From the NCBI GenBank assembly GCA_038207625.1, contig JBBQZO010000020.1, positions 1-64,000 on the forward strand: a stretch of 64,000 bases of DNA, in the 5' to 3' direction. How positions within the stretch are numbered: position 1 is the stretch's first letter; each line of letters opens with the position of its first letter. The position numbers and the translations under genes are program-made. The DNA is from JBBQZO01 sp038207625 (GTDB lineage: Bacteria; Pseudomonadota; Gammaproteobacteria; Burkholderiales; Burkholderiaceae_D). The notes beneath the pieces were generated by a model that saw only the letters and a list, made by a program, of their open reading frames with translations, was not told where the DNA came from and did not search any database. This document shows positions 50,496 to 59,651 of the stretch, in pieces.

Positions 50496-51626
50496 CTCGT
50501 CGATGGAGAACATGCGCCGGTGTTCGCGGATCGCGTAGCGGTCCGTCATGCCGGCGATGTAGTCGGCGATCATGCGCGCCTGCGACGTCGCGTCGTCCTT
50601 GCCGCACTGGTAGTCGGGCGGCAGCAAAGTGGGCGCCGCGATAAAGGCCTCGAACAATTCATGGACCACGCGGCGCGCCTTGGCCGTCATCCGGTTGACC
50701 AGATAATGCCGGTACAAATTCTCGCGCAGGAAGCGTTTCAGCTCGGCCGCGTCGCGCCGCATCGGCTCGGAAAAACAGATCAACGGGGCGCTCGCGCGTA
50801 CCGCCTCCACGTCGGCCGGACCGGCTGCCGCGATGCGCTGTCCGGACGCGTCGATCAAGTCGGTGCATAGCGCATTGATCATGCGCCGCAGCGTTTCGTA
50901 GATCGCGCGCCGCCCCGTCAGGCCGGGGAACGCCTGTTCGACCTGATGGCGGTGGCGCGCGTAAAAATCGACCTCGCCGATCTGGGCGGTGCTGATCAGG
51001 CCCGAGCGCAGGCCGTCGTCGATGTCGTGATTGTTGTAGGCGATTTCATCGGCCAGGTTGGCCAGCTGGGCCTCCAGCGTCGGCTGACGCTGGTCGATGA
51101 AGCGCTGGCCCACATCGCCCAGCAGGCGCGCGTTGGGCAGCGAGCAGTGCTTGAGGATGCCCTCGCGCGTCGCGAACATCAGGTTCAGGCCGTCGAAGCC
51201 GCCGTACTGCTGCTCGAGCGTGTCGACCACGCGCAGGCTTTGCAAATTATGTTCGAAGCCGCCGTGCGCCTTCATGCACAGGTTCAGCGCGTCCTGGCCG
51301 GCGTGGCCGAATGGCGTGTGGCCCAGGTCGTGCGCCAACGAGATGGCCTCGACCAGGTCTTCGTTCAGGCGCAGATTGCGCGCCAGCGAGCGGCCGATCT
51401 GCGCCACTTCCAGGCTGTGCGTGAGGCGCGTGCGAAACAGGTCGCCTTCGTGATTGAGAAATACCTGGGTCTTGTATTCGAGCCGGCGAAAAGCCGTCGA
51501 ATGGATGATGCGGTCGCGGTCGCGCTGAAAATCGCTGCGCGTGGCCGCGCCCGGTTCCCCGTAGCGCCGCCCGACACCCTGATGCGAGCGGGCCGCGTAG
51601 GGGGCGAGCTGGGCCTCGGTGTGCAT
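50490..51626 (-). CDS. dgt: Deoxyguanosinetriphosphate triphosphohydrolase-like protein
   Basis: 378-residue HD-domain dNTPase that splits dNTP to nucleoside and triphosphate. Motifs: FRRLEYKTQVFLNHEGDLFR (about residues 45-64), the His in RTRLTHSLEVAQI, and the HD pair in ISLAHDLGHTPFGHAGQDAL (about 105-124), then the Asp in LADEIAYNNHDIDDGL. It is immediately downstream of the aroKB fusion (stop and next start abut), and in many Betaproteobacteria dgt follows aroB. It overlaps the mutY 3' end. Confidence 0.95.
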   Translation of the reverse strand: MHTEAQLAPYAARSHQGVGRRYGEPGAATRSDFQRDRDRIIHSTAFRRLEYKTQVFLNHEGDLFRTRLTHSLEVAQIGRSLARNLRLNEDLVEAISLAHDLGHTPFGHAGQDALNLCMKAHGGFEHNLQSLRVVDTLEQQYGGFDGLNLMFATREGILKHCSLPNARLLGDVGQRFIDQRQPTLEAQLANLADEIAYNNHDIDDGLRSGLISTAQIGEVDFYARHRHQVEQAFPGLTGRRAIYETLRRMINALCTDLIDASGQRIAAAGPADVEAVRASAPLICFSEPMRRDAAELKRFLRENLYRHYLVNRMTAKARRVVHELFEAFIAAPTLLPPDYQCGKDDATSQARMIADYIAGMTDRYAIREHRRMFSIDEL

Positions 51627-53282
51627 CTAGACGACGCAGGCGGCCAGTGTGGCCAGCAGGTGTTCCTGGGGCGCCGTGGTGATGCTGGGGCTGCCCAGCG
51701 GCTTCATCAGGATGAAGCGGATCGCGCCGCCCTCGTTCTTTTTATCGACCTGCATCAGCTCGAGCCAGCGCGCCGTGCCCAGGTCGGGCGCGACGGTAGG
51801 CAAACCGGCCGCCGCCACCAGCGCGCGCATGCGCGCCACCGTGCTGGCGTCGACCAGGCCGAGCCGGTGCGACAGATCGGCCGCCATCACCATGCCGCAG
51901 CCGACCGCCTCGCCGTGCAGCCACTTGCCGTAACCGAGCCCCGCTTCGATCGCGTGGCCGAAGGTGTGGCCGAAATTGAGGATGGCGCGCAGCCCGCCCT
52001 CGCGCTCGTCCTGGCGCACCACGTCGGCCTTGATTTCGCAGGAACGCGAAATGGCGTAGGCCAGCGCGGCCTTGTCGCGCGCCAGCAGCGCGCCCATGTT
52101 GTGTTCGATCCAGCTGAAAAACGCGGCGTCGATGATGGCGCCGTGCTTGATCACCTCGGCCAGACCGGCCGCCAGTTCGCGCGCCGGCAGCGTCTCCAGC
52201 GTGACCGTGTCGGCCAGCACCGCGCGCGGCTGGTAGAACGCGCCGATCATGTTCTTGCCCAGCGGGTGATTGATGCCGGTCTTGCCGCCCACCGAGGAGT
52301 CGACCTGGGCCAGCAGGGTGGTCGGCACCTGCACGAACGGGATGCCGCGCATGTAGCTCGCTGCCGCATAGCCGGTCAGGTCGCCGATCACGCCGCCGCC
52401 CAGTGCGATCAGGGTGGTCTTGCGGTCGGCCTTGTTGGCCAGCAGCGCGTCGAAGATCAGCATCAGGCTGGACCAGTTTTTGTATTCTTCACCGTCCGGC
52501 AGCACGATCGCAATGATCTGCTTGCCCAGCGCGCTTACTGTGGCCTCGAGCTGGGCCAGGTACAGCGGTGCGATGGTGGTGTTGGTGACGATGGCGACCT
52601 TGTCGCCCTGGATATAGCGGCCCAGCAGCTCGCCGTTGTCGAGCAGGGAGGGGCCGATCGAGACCGGGTAGCTGCGCTCACCCAGGTCTACGTTGAGGAA
52701 AATGCTTGCGTTCTCGGTCATCGAAGGATCTGCTTGTGTATGTCGCGCCGGCACGTTGCTGCTCGATTCGAGCGCGGCCAGCTGCGTGAGGATGGTGTGA
52801 ACCATCGATTGTACGTTAGGTCGGCCGGTGTCGATGACCAGGTCGGCAATTGCGCGGTAGAGCGGTTCGCGCTCGGCCGTCAATTCCTCCAGCCGACGGC
52901 GCGGATCGGCCGTCTGCAACAGGGGGCGGTTCTTGTCGTGTGCGGTGCGCACCAGGATGCTGCTGACGTTGGCGCGCAGATAAATGACGGTGCCGCGCGC
53001 TTGCAGATAGGCGCGGCTGTCGGGGTTCAGAACGGCACCGCCGCCGGTGGCGAGCACGATGCCTTCCTGGCCGGTCAAGTCGCGGATCACATCCGCTTCG
53101 CGCCGGCGAAAACTGTCCTCGCCCTCGATCTCGAAGATCCACGGGATCGAGGCGCCTGTTCTGGCCTCGATCTCGTGGTCGGAATCGATAAAACGTAATC
53201 CCAACTTCCTGGCCAGCAAGCGCCCTATCGTTGTCTTGCCTGCGCCCATCAAGCCAACCAGAAAGATGTTCTCAGACTTCAC
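51627..53282 (-). CDS. aroKB: Bifunctional shikimate kinase / 3-dehydroquinate synthase (AroK-AroB fusion)
   Basis: 551 residues in one continuous frame. AroK is residues 1-187: Walker A GLMGAGKTTIGRLLARKLGL, DSDHEIEARTG, the shikimate-binding RRREADVI, LATGGGAV. AroB starts at Met188 (MTENASIFLNVDLGERSYPV) with DGEEYKNW, GGGVIGDLTGYAAASYMRG, TLLAQVDSSVGGKTGINHPL and the metal-binding NFGHTFGHAIEAGLGYGKWL. I translated the junction by hand and found no stop between the two parts (ESSSNVPARHTQADPSMTEN). Both domains keep their catalytic motifs, so steps 2 and 5 of the shikimate pathway are on one chain. The GTG start overlaps the stop of the upstream Ig-like gene by one base (TAGTG). Separate translation of AroB from Met188 is possible, but its ribosome-binding site is weak. 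Confidence 0.92.
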   Translation of the reverse strand: MKSENIFLVGLMGAGKTTIGRLLARKLGLRFIDSDHEIEARTGASIPWIFEIEGEDSFRRREADVIRDLTGQEGIVLATGGGAVLNPDSRAYLQARGTVIYLRANVSSILVRTAHDKNRPLLQTADPRRRLEELTAEREPLYRAIADLVIDTGRPNVQSMVHTILTQLAALESSSNVPARHTQADPSMTENASIFLNVDLGERSYPVSIGPSLLDNGELLGRYIQGDKVAIVTNTTIAPLYLAQLEATVSALGKQIIAIVLPDGEEYKNWSSLMLIFDALLANKADRKTTLIALGGGVIGDLTGYAAASYMRGIPFVQVPTTLLAQVDSSVGGKTGINHPLGKNMIGAFYQPRAVLADTVTLETLPARELAAGLAEVIKHGAIIDAAFFSWIEHNMGALLARDKAALAYAISRSCEIKADVVRQDEREGGLRAILNFGHTFGHAIEAGLGYGKWLHGEAVGCGMVMAADLSHRLGLVDASTVARMRALVAAAGLPTVAPDLGTARWLELMQVDKKNEGGAIRFILMKPLGSPSITTAPQEHLLATLAACVV

Positions 53283-56260
53283 TATGGCGATGTGAACTTG
53301 ACTGCAGTGGAATAGCCCAGCGGAGTCAGGATGCCAAAAGTGATATTGCCGGGCGAACAAGCGGGGTCCGTCTTGACCAATATCTCGTGGATACTGCCGC
53401 CAATCAGGTTGGTAGAGAGCACCTTGGGTGGCGTGATTGCTGGCGCGGCAAGCTTGGTGGCGTCTTGCTGTGATACAAGCGTTCCAAAAGGCGCAGGGTT
53501 ATTGTTGACGTCGAACAGTCGGAACGCAACCGACTGTGCTTTGCAATCCACCCCTGCGATGCCATTGATGATCGCCGGATCACCATCACCGGCGAAGGTG
53601 TCGCTCGGCGCAACCCAGTCGCGGTATACCCGGCAGGCGCCAACCACCCCATTGATCGGGTCACATTGCAGTCGCACCACGCTCAGCGTCGAACCGCTGA
53701 AGGTCACCTCGGCTTGGCGCCAGATATAGTTCAAGCCCCAGTGCCCGTCGCCCGCAGCCCGGTAGCCGACGTGATTGAAGGGGAAAGGCTGGTCATGCCC
53801 GGTCGCATGTGCCGTCGCGTAATTATCGTAATCGCCTTTGAGTTTATTGTATGTTGGAACAAGAACATTTTTCCAGTCGAAATAGGCCAGTTTGTAAGCC
53901 AAATAGACGACCTTTGCCGCACTGAAGGCTGCTATTTCCGCATCATAAGTTACCTTGAGCGCGTCGTAAGTGGCCTGTTGCGCCGCCGACGGATTGTCCG
54001 GCAGTACCGGCGCCGACAGCGCAGTCTCCGGCACGAGAAACGGGAAACCATTTGACTGGACAACACCATTTCTAAACCGCAAGTAAGCCACCGTATAAGC
54101 GTCGTAGGCTACCTTGGCCGCCCGCTGAGCGGCAGTCGGCGCGTCCGGCAAGCCCGGATTAGCCGGCTCGGCCGGCTGGATTGGCGCGATCGGCGCAACG
54201 CGTGTCGGCGCTGGCACCGGTGCCGGGTTGATATCGTACACACCGTCCAGGGTCGTGTTGACAGCCTGCGGGGGCGCATTGCCCAAGATCACACGGTTCG
54301 AGCCTGTATCGAGGAAAGGGTCGCCCTGGTCGGTGAACGGCTCGCCGCCGCTGACGCAGACATGCACCAGTGGCCGGTATGGCGCCAGGGTATTGTCGGC
54401 ATTGACCGGCGCGACGCCCGTATCGGGGTCGATGAAATTGGTGCAGCTGTACTGCCCGTCGCCATTCGTGTCGACAAAGTTTTCCAGTCCTTGCACATAA
54501 GCGAGCACCGTCACGCGGCCATTGGCGGGCCGGAACTCCTGGCTGCGCAGCTGCACCGAGCAGCCACCATTGACGGTCGTGCAAGCGCCCTGCGAGGACG
54601 ACGCGATCGAACCGCCTTCGGTAACGAAGTTGACCACTGTCGCGTCGGCGATCGGGTTGCCGTACTGGTCGGCCAGCATCACCGTCACATTGGCCACTTC
54701 GCCGTCATGTGTCAGACCCTCGATGTTCGGATGATCGATGCTCAGCGACATGAAGCGCTGAATCGGCAGCCCCGTCGAAATGGTCAGCACATCGGACAGG
54801 CCGCCCACCGGCACGCCATTGCGGATCGCCTGAGCGATCACGCGCACCGGCGTCGGAATGGTCCCCGACGAAACCGTCGTGCTGACCAGTCCGTTGGCGT
54901 CGGTGGTGCCCTTGTCCGGACGGACAGTCAGACCGCCGGTGGTGGTGGTGGCTTTGAAGTTGACATCGACGCCGCCCAGACCCTTGTTGTTTTGATCGAG
55001 CACCTTGAAGGTGAGCACAGCCGATTCCTTGCGGCCCTGACCGCCATTGCCCTTCAGAACGATGGACTGACCTTGCAGGTCGGAACCGACAAACTGGATG
55101 GTGCCGATGCCGGCCAGCGCAACCGGCAGATCGATATGTTGCGAAGAAGATCCGATCGAGATAGTGATCGTGTCGGTGCCGCGCGCGCAACCCATGTTCA
55201 CATAGGTCACGCTCATGATCCCGTTGGTCAGCGAACCGGGGATGAGGTCGGCCTTGCCGTCGCCCAAGCACAGCGACGACAACACCGGCGCGATGGTGCC
55301 GGTCACTGCTTGCCCGCCACTGGTGACGGGGAAGTTGATCGCCACGGTGCTAAACGCAGCCAAAGGCACGCCAGCCACGGGAGCCGGACTAAAGTAGAGA
55401 GGCCCGACCGTCAACGGTGCCGCGCCGACGCTGATATTGATTGCCGCCGACAGGGTTTTGGTGGACAAGGCGACGTTACCCTGAATCGCGACAGCGCCGG
55501 CCGAGTTGACCGTGGTAGGGTGAATTTCGATCACCGCGACGCCTGTGGCATCGGTGAGCGCGGAGGCCGAATCGGGATTGAATTGGACCAAGGCGCCATT
55601 GTCGGTGGTGAACTTGACGATCGCCCCTGCGATAGGCGCGCCGGTGGGATCAATCACGCTGCCGCGCACGGTCGCCTTCTGGCCACCCGACAAGGTCGTC
55701 AGCGGTGCACCGGCACCATCGACGATGGAAATGGTGAACTTGGCCGTATTGGTGGTGGTACCGACCACCCCGCCGCCAGCGACGGCGATATTGGTGGTGG
55801 CAGTGAAACCCTTGCCGGCCAGCAGCGTATCTGCCTGAACCGCCAGTGCCCCGGCCAGATTCAGGTCGCCCGGCTGAATCGACACTTCGGCCACGCCCTT
55901 GACGTTGGTCAGCGCTGTCGCCGCAGGCAAAAATTGTACCAGCGTCGTATCGGAAGCGCTGAACTTGATCAAGGCATTGGCCACAGGCAGGCCGGCCGCG
56001 TCCAGCAAGGTGGCGCGGATGACGGCGCCTTGTCCGAGCGTGAGCACGGTCGTGGGCTTGTTGGCACTATCGACGACGGCCACCGTCAAGGTCGGCACGG
56101 GCACTGGCGGGGTGACCGTTCCGGGCGTGCCGGGGGTGGTGCCGTTGCCGCCAGGCGAACCGCCGCCGCCGCCGCAGGCGGTCAGGGCGAAGGCCAACAA
56201 GGCGCCGCTGGCGAAGCGCGCAGCTTTTCCAATTGTGCAATTTTTAAATATGGGAAACAT
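53282..56260 (-). CDS. Large Ig-like-domain lipoprotein in the pil operon
   Basis: 992 residues. A lipoprotein signal (GALLAFALTAC, Cys29) is followed by a Gly/Pro/Thr linker. At least four bacterial Ig-like (Big_1/invasin-type) repeats follow over about residues 55-600; each shows ADG-type cores such as VVDSANKPTTVLTLGQGAVI, SIVDGAGAPLTTLSGGQKAT, LDQNNKGLGGVDVNFKATTT and LADQYGNPIADATVVNF. A DTNGDGQYSC loop (about 597-606) resembles an EF-hand calcium loop. An Ala/Tyr-rich helical segment spans about 705-810. The C-terminal ~180 residues are beta-rich with four Cys. Located 35 nt after pilQ and overlapping aroK by one base, so it is in the pil-aro operon. A surface adhesin or pilus-linked protein is plausible; function unknown. 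Confidence 0.88.
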   Translation of the reverse strand: MFPIFKNCTIGKAARFASGALLAFALTACGGGGGSPGGNGTTPGTPGTVTPPVPVPTLTVAVVDSANKPTTVLTLGQGAVIRATLLDAAGLPVANALIKFSASDTTLVQFLPAATALTNVKGVAEVSIQPGDLNLAGALAVQADTLLAGKGFTATTNIAVAGGGVVGTTTNTAKFTISIVDGAGAPLTTLSGGQKATVRGSVIDPTGAPIAGAIVKFTTDNGALVQFNPDSASALTDATGVAVIEIHPTTVNSAGAVAIQGNVALSTKTLSAAINISVGAAPLTVGPLYFSPAPVAGVPLAAFSTVAINFPVTSGGQAVTGTIAPVLSSLCLGDGKADLIPGSLTNGIMSVTYVNMGCARGTDTITISIGSSSQHIDLPVALAGIGTIQFVGSDLQGQSIVLKGNGGQGRKESAVLTFKVLDQNNKGLGGVDVNFKATTTTGGLTVRPDKGTTDANGLVSTTVSSGTIPTPVRVIAQAIRNGVPVGGLSDVLTISTGLPIQRFMSLSIDHPNIEGLTHDGEVANVTVMLADQYGNPIADATVVNFVTEGGSIASSSQGACTTVNGGCSVQLRSQEFRPANGRVTVLAYVQGLENFVDTNGDGQYSCTNFIDPDTGVAPVNADNTLAPYRPLVHVCVSGGEPFTDQGDPFLDTGSNRVILGNAPPQAVNTTLDGVYDINPAPVPAPTRVAPIAPIQPAEPANPGLPDAPTAAQRAAKVAYDAYTVAYLRFRNGVVQSNGFPFLVPETALSAPVLPDNPSAAQQATYDALKVTYDAEIAAFSAAKVVYLAYKLAYFDWKNVLVPTYNKLKGDYDNYATAHATGHDQPFPFNHVGYRAAGDGHWGLNYIWRQAEVTFSGSTLSVVRLQCDPINGVVGACRVYRDWVAPSDTFAGDGDPAIINGIAGVDCKAQSVAFRLFDVNNNPAPFGTLVSQQDATKLAAPAITPPKVLSTNLIGGSIHEILVKTDPACSPGNITFGILTPLGYSTAVKFTSP

Positions 56261-56295
56261 GATTTATCCTAAGGTTCTCGTGATGTCCGGTCTGC

Positions 56296-58455
56296 TCAAC
56301 GCGTCGACAGACGGTCGGCCACAATCTTGGGCGTGATAAAGACCAGCAATTCGGTCTTGCCGACGCCGCGACTGGTTTTCTTGAACAGGTGGCCCAAAAA
56401 CGGCAGGTCACCCAGCAGCGGGATCTTCGACTCCGACGTCGATTCGTCCTGGCGATACACGCCGCCCAGCACCACAGTGCCGCCATTTTCGACCATCACC
56501 TGGGTCTTGACGTGTTTGGTGTCGATCGACAGGCCGTCCGGCGTCGGCACGCCCTTGCTGTCCTTGAACACCTCGACGTCGAGCACGATATTGCCGTCCG
56601 GCGTGATCTGAGGTGTCACCTCCAGACGCAAGCTGGCTTTCCTGAACGAGGTCGAGGTGGCGCCGCTGCTGGTGGCATTGCGGTACGGCAATTCCTCACC
56701 CTGCTCGATGACGGCCAGGTTCTTGTCGGCTGTCACCACGCGCGGGCTGGAAATGATCTTGCCCTTCGATTCCTCTTCCAGCGCCGACAGTTCCAGATTG
56801 AGGAAGCGGTTGGCGGCGGCCGAGAACAGACTCACCGCCAGCGTGCCGGCCGAGCTGCCCGACGCCGGCTTGGCCGGCAGATTGAAGAACTGCGAGTTAC
56901 TGTAGCCGTCGGTGGCGGCGCCGGCGGCCTGCCCGGTGACTTGGCCGACGCCAAGCAAATTGCCGCCCACTGCCAGCCGGTTGTTGCCGTTGACCTGATA
57001 GCCGCTGTCGCCGCCGCGGATGGTACGCATGTCCAAAAAGCCCAGCTTGGCGCCCAGGTCGCGCGAAAACGTGTCCGACGCCTCGACGATGCGCGCTTCG
57101 ATCGCCACTTGTTTGGCAGGAATGTCGGTCTTGAGGATCAGCTTGCGCACGTCTTCGATCTTGGACGCGATGTCGGTCACGAACAGCTGGTTGGTACGCG
57201 AATCGATGATCGCGCTGCCGCGCTTGGACAATACCCGGTTGCGGGTATCGGCGCCATCGAGTCCGAACACGGTACGAAACGCCTCGGCTTTCTGATAGTT
57301 GAGCTGAAACACTTCCGAGCGCAAACCTTCCAGTTCGGCGATCTGGGCGCGCTGCTCAAGGTCGAGCTTTTCCTTCGTCAGCAGTTCCTCTTTCGGCGCG
57401 ATCAGCATTACCTTGCCGTTCTTGCGCATGTCCAGACCCTTCATCTGCATCACCACGTCAAGCGCCTGGTCCCACGGCACTTCCTTCAGGCGCAGCGTCA
57501 AGGTACCGGTCACGCTGTCGCTGGTGATGATGGACAGGTCGGAGATGTCGGCGATCGCTTGCAGCACGGCGCGCACATCCATGTTCTGGAAGGTGAATGA
57601 GACTTTTTCGCCGCGGAAACCCTGCGAGCCCTGCGTCACCTTGTTCGGGTCTTCTTTAATCGACTTGACGTCAATTACCAGCTGGGTGTCGCTCTGGTAG
57701 ACGCTATGCTCCCACAGGCCCTTGGCCTCGATGGTCATGCGCGTGTTGTCGCCCTGCGGCACCGTGGTGATCAAGGCCACCGGGGTGCCGAAGTCGGTCA
57801 CGTCCAGGCGCCGGCGCAACGTCTCGGGCAAGCCCATTTTGAGGAAGTCGACCACGATGCTCGAACCCACCTGGCGCACGTCGACCGCCACCTGGCTGTT
57901 GGGCAGGTCGACGACGATGCGGCCTTCGCCGTTCGTGCCGCGCCGGAAATCCATGTCGCGCAGCACTTGGCGTCCGGCCGGCGCTGCCGGCTGGGCCACC
58001 GGCAGGCCGATCGCGTTGACGGCCGTGGCCACCCCGCCCGAGCCGTCGATGGTGACGATGATGGCATTGCCGTCGATCGCCGTCGCGTAGTTGAGGGCGC
58101 GCTTGAGGTTGAGCACCAGGCGCGAGCGTTCGCCGGCCTGCACCACGTTCACGTTGCGCAGGTCGCCCAGGTTCAGGTCGACCGTGTTTTTGCCGGTGTG
58201 ATTGACGGTGGTGCCAAAATCGAGCGCGATGCGCGGCGGGCTGGTGATCGAAAAGCCGATCGGCAATTTGGCCGGCGCGTGCTTCAAGGTGATCTTCAGG
58301 ATCACGTTCGAGCCTTGCTGGTTCGCCGTGATCGATTCGATCGCGTTGTCGCTGTCTTGGGCGGCCACGGCACCAGCGGCGCAGCCGAGCACCAGCAGGG
58401 CGCCAAGGCGTGCGGCCTTGGCCAGGCTTGCGCCGACGTCTTTAAATTCGATCAT
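56296..58455 (-). CDS. pilQ: Type IV pilus secretin PilQ
   Basis: 719 residues forming the outer-membrane channel for type IV pili. A signal peptide region (ARLGALLVLGCAAGAVAAQD) precedes AMIN domains (ITANQQGSNVILKITLKHAP; GEGRIVVDLPNSQVAVDV). A secretin/TonB short N-domain follows (MDVRAVLQAIADISDLSIIT), then N-domains (DIASKIEDVRKLILKTDIPA). The secretin core ends the protein: IISSPRVVTADKNLAVIEQG, RLEVTPQITPDGNIVLDVEV, VENGGTVVLGGVYRQDE. Its ATG overlaps the pilP stop by 4 nt. Last canonical gene of pilMNOPQ. Confidence 0.97.
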   Translation of the reverse strand: MIEFKDVGASLAKAARLGALLVLGCAAGAVAAQDSDNAIESITANQQGSNVILKITLKHAPAKLPIGFSITSPPRIALDFGTTVNHTGKNTVDLNLGDLRNVNVVQAGERSRLVLNLKRALNYATAIDGNAIIVTIDGSGGVATAVNAIGLPVAQPAAPAGRQVLRDMDFRRGTNGEGRIVVDLPNSQVAVDVRQVGSSIVVDFLKMGLPETLRRRLDVTDFGTPVALITTVPQGDNTRMTIEAKGLWEHSVYQSDTQLVIDVKSIKEDPNKVTQGSQGFRGEKVSFTFQNMDVRAVLQAIADISDLSIITSDSVTGTLTLRLKEVPWDQALDVVMQMKGLDMRKNGKVMLIAPKEELLTKEKLDLEQRAQIAELEGLRSEVFQLNYQKAEAFRTVFGLDGADTRNRVLSKRGSAIIDSRTNQLFVTDIASKIEDVRKLILKTDIPAKQVAIEARIVEASDTFSRDLGAKLGFLDMRTIRGGDSGYQVNGNNRLAVGGNLLGVGQVTGQAAGAATDGYSNSQFFNLPAKPASGSSAGTLAVSLFSAAANRFLNLELSALEEESKGKIISSPRVVTADKNLAVIEQGEELPYRNATSSGATSTSFRKASLRLEVTPQITPDGNIVLDVEVFKDSKGVPTPDGLSIDTKHVKTQVMVENGGTVVLGGVYRQDESTSESKIPLLGDLPFLGHLFKKTSRGVGKTELLVFITPKIVADRLSTR

Positions 58456-58985
58456 TTCTTGGTCTCCTTACTCTCTTGCAACTCCAACGTCGCCTTACGC
58501 TCGACCCATTCGCCGCCCGCGTCCTGCACAATTTCCCGGATATCCACGACAGCCTCGGTGACCCCAGTGATCAGGCCAAAATTCTGTCCGATGTGTTGGC
58601 CCGACTGAACCCGGTACACGGCCTTGTCGATCTGCAGCAGCGCGAACATCACACCGCCTTTTTCCATCGCGCCGACCATCCGGATGCTATCGAGCGGAAA
58701 ACTCTCAAGCGCCTCCTTGCGTCGCCCGGTATCTGGCCCGTTGGCCTTGGACTGGGTCTTGGCCAGCTCGACCAGCAGTTTGTTCGGGCTGAACGGGTCC
58801 AGCGCATCCTTGCCGCCGTAGGCGAAAGGAATGAAATTTTTCGGCTCGACCAGCGGCGGCACTGCCACCTTGGTCTGCTGCTTGACCTCGGCCATCCACT
58901 GCTTGACTTCCTTGACGTCGCTGTCGCCGCAGGCCGACAAGACCATGCCGGCGACGAGTACTGCGGACACACGTGCGCGCATCAT
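58452..58985 (-). CDS. pilP: Type IV pilus assembly lipoprotein PilP
   Basis: 177 residues. A lipoprotein signal ends at MVLSACGDSDVKEV. The PilP domain follows: VPPLVEPKNFIPFAYGGKDA, LDPFSPNKLL and the beta-rich MVGAMEKGGVMFALLQIDKA, VQSGQHIGQNFGLITGV. PilP links the PilN-PilO inner-membrane pair to PilQ. Start and stop overlap pilO and pilQ by 4 nt each (ATGA). Length is normal. Confidence 0.95.
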   Translation of the reverse strand: MMRARVSAVLVAGMVLSACGDSDVKEVKQWMAEVKQQTKVAVPPLVEPKNFIPFAYGGKDALDPFSPNKLLVELAKTQSKANGPDTGRRKEALESFPLDSIRMVGAMEKGGVMFALLQIDKAVYRVQSGQHIGQNFGLITGVTEAVVDIREIVQDAGGEWVERKATLELQESKETKK

Positions 58986-59638
58986 TTCTTGGCTCCTTTG
59001 GCCTTGTCGGCGGCCGCCTTGCGTTGCTGCGCGACCTCATCCGGATCGAGATAGCGGAACGTCTTGGCGACGGCCTCGAGCAACAGGGCGCCATCCTTGC
59101 CGCTCGACAGCGCCATGTTGTTGAGCGTGACAATGCGTGGCAAATTGGCCATGTCGCCGACGAAGGCGCCGATGTCGTGATAACTGCCGGTCACCTTGAT
59201 GTCGATCGGCTGTTCGGCATAGTAATCCTTGACGATGACGGGGGTGGGCCGGAATAGTTCGAAGGTCAAACCGCGCCCGCCACCGGCCTGGTTGATATCG
59301 GACAGCAGTGCATCCATCTCAGCCTTGCTGGGCAATTGTTTTTGCAGCTTCTCGACGTACTTGTCGACCTGGGTCTTTTGCACGCGCAAGGCGTCCAGAT
59401 TGACCGCCTGGGCGATCTTCACCTTGTAGTCATCGCGCAGCTTCACCTCCTGCGCCGCGCCCGCGTCCTGTTCCTCGAACTGGCCGTTCCAGTAGCCGAC
59501 GTAACCGAGCGCGACCACCGCCACCATCACCGCCAGCGCGCTCAACAGACGCGGGACCAACGGCCACTGGCCCGGATGGCGTCCGCGCAAGTCCTGGAAT
59601 TGCCCGGCCAATGCGCCGCTTATGTTCTTCATATCCAT
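58982..59638 (-). CDS. pilO: Type IV pilus inner-membrane protein PilO
   Basis: 218 residues. A membrane helix at about 29-48 (LLSALAVMVAVVALGYVGYW) precedes a periplasmic coiled coil (KLRDDYKVKIAQAVNLDALR) and a ferredoxin-like fold (LTFELFRPTPVIVKDYYAEQ, PIDIKVTGSYHDIGAFVGDM). It pairs with PilN. GGAG lies 5 nt before the ATG at 59638, so I prefer it to the GTG two codons upstream. The C-terminus is Lys/Ala-rich. Confidence 0.94.
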   Translation of the reverse strand: MDMKNISGALAGQFQDLRGRHPGQWPLVPRLLSALAVMVAVVALGYVGYWNGQFEEQDAGAAQEVKLRDDYKVKIAQAVNLDALRVQKTQVDKYVEKLQKQLPSKAEMDALLSDINQAGGGRGLTFELFRPTPVIVKDYYAEQPIDIKVTGSYHDIGAFVGDMANLPRIVTLNNMALSSGKDGALLLEAVAKTFRYLDPDEVAQQRKAAADKAKGAKK

Positions 59639-59651
59639 GCTCACTCCGGTG

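Noticed and set aside
52719..52721. Separate aroB gene starting at the internal ATG
   Set aside because: The frame is continuous with aroK and the ATG lacks a convincing ribosome-binding site; separate translation cannot be excluded but is not the simplest reading.
50946..53198. Plus-strand open frame of 750 codons opposite dgt and aroKB
   Set aside because: Antisense shadow of two genes with intact catalytic motifs; its composition is typical of antisense frames.
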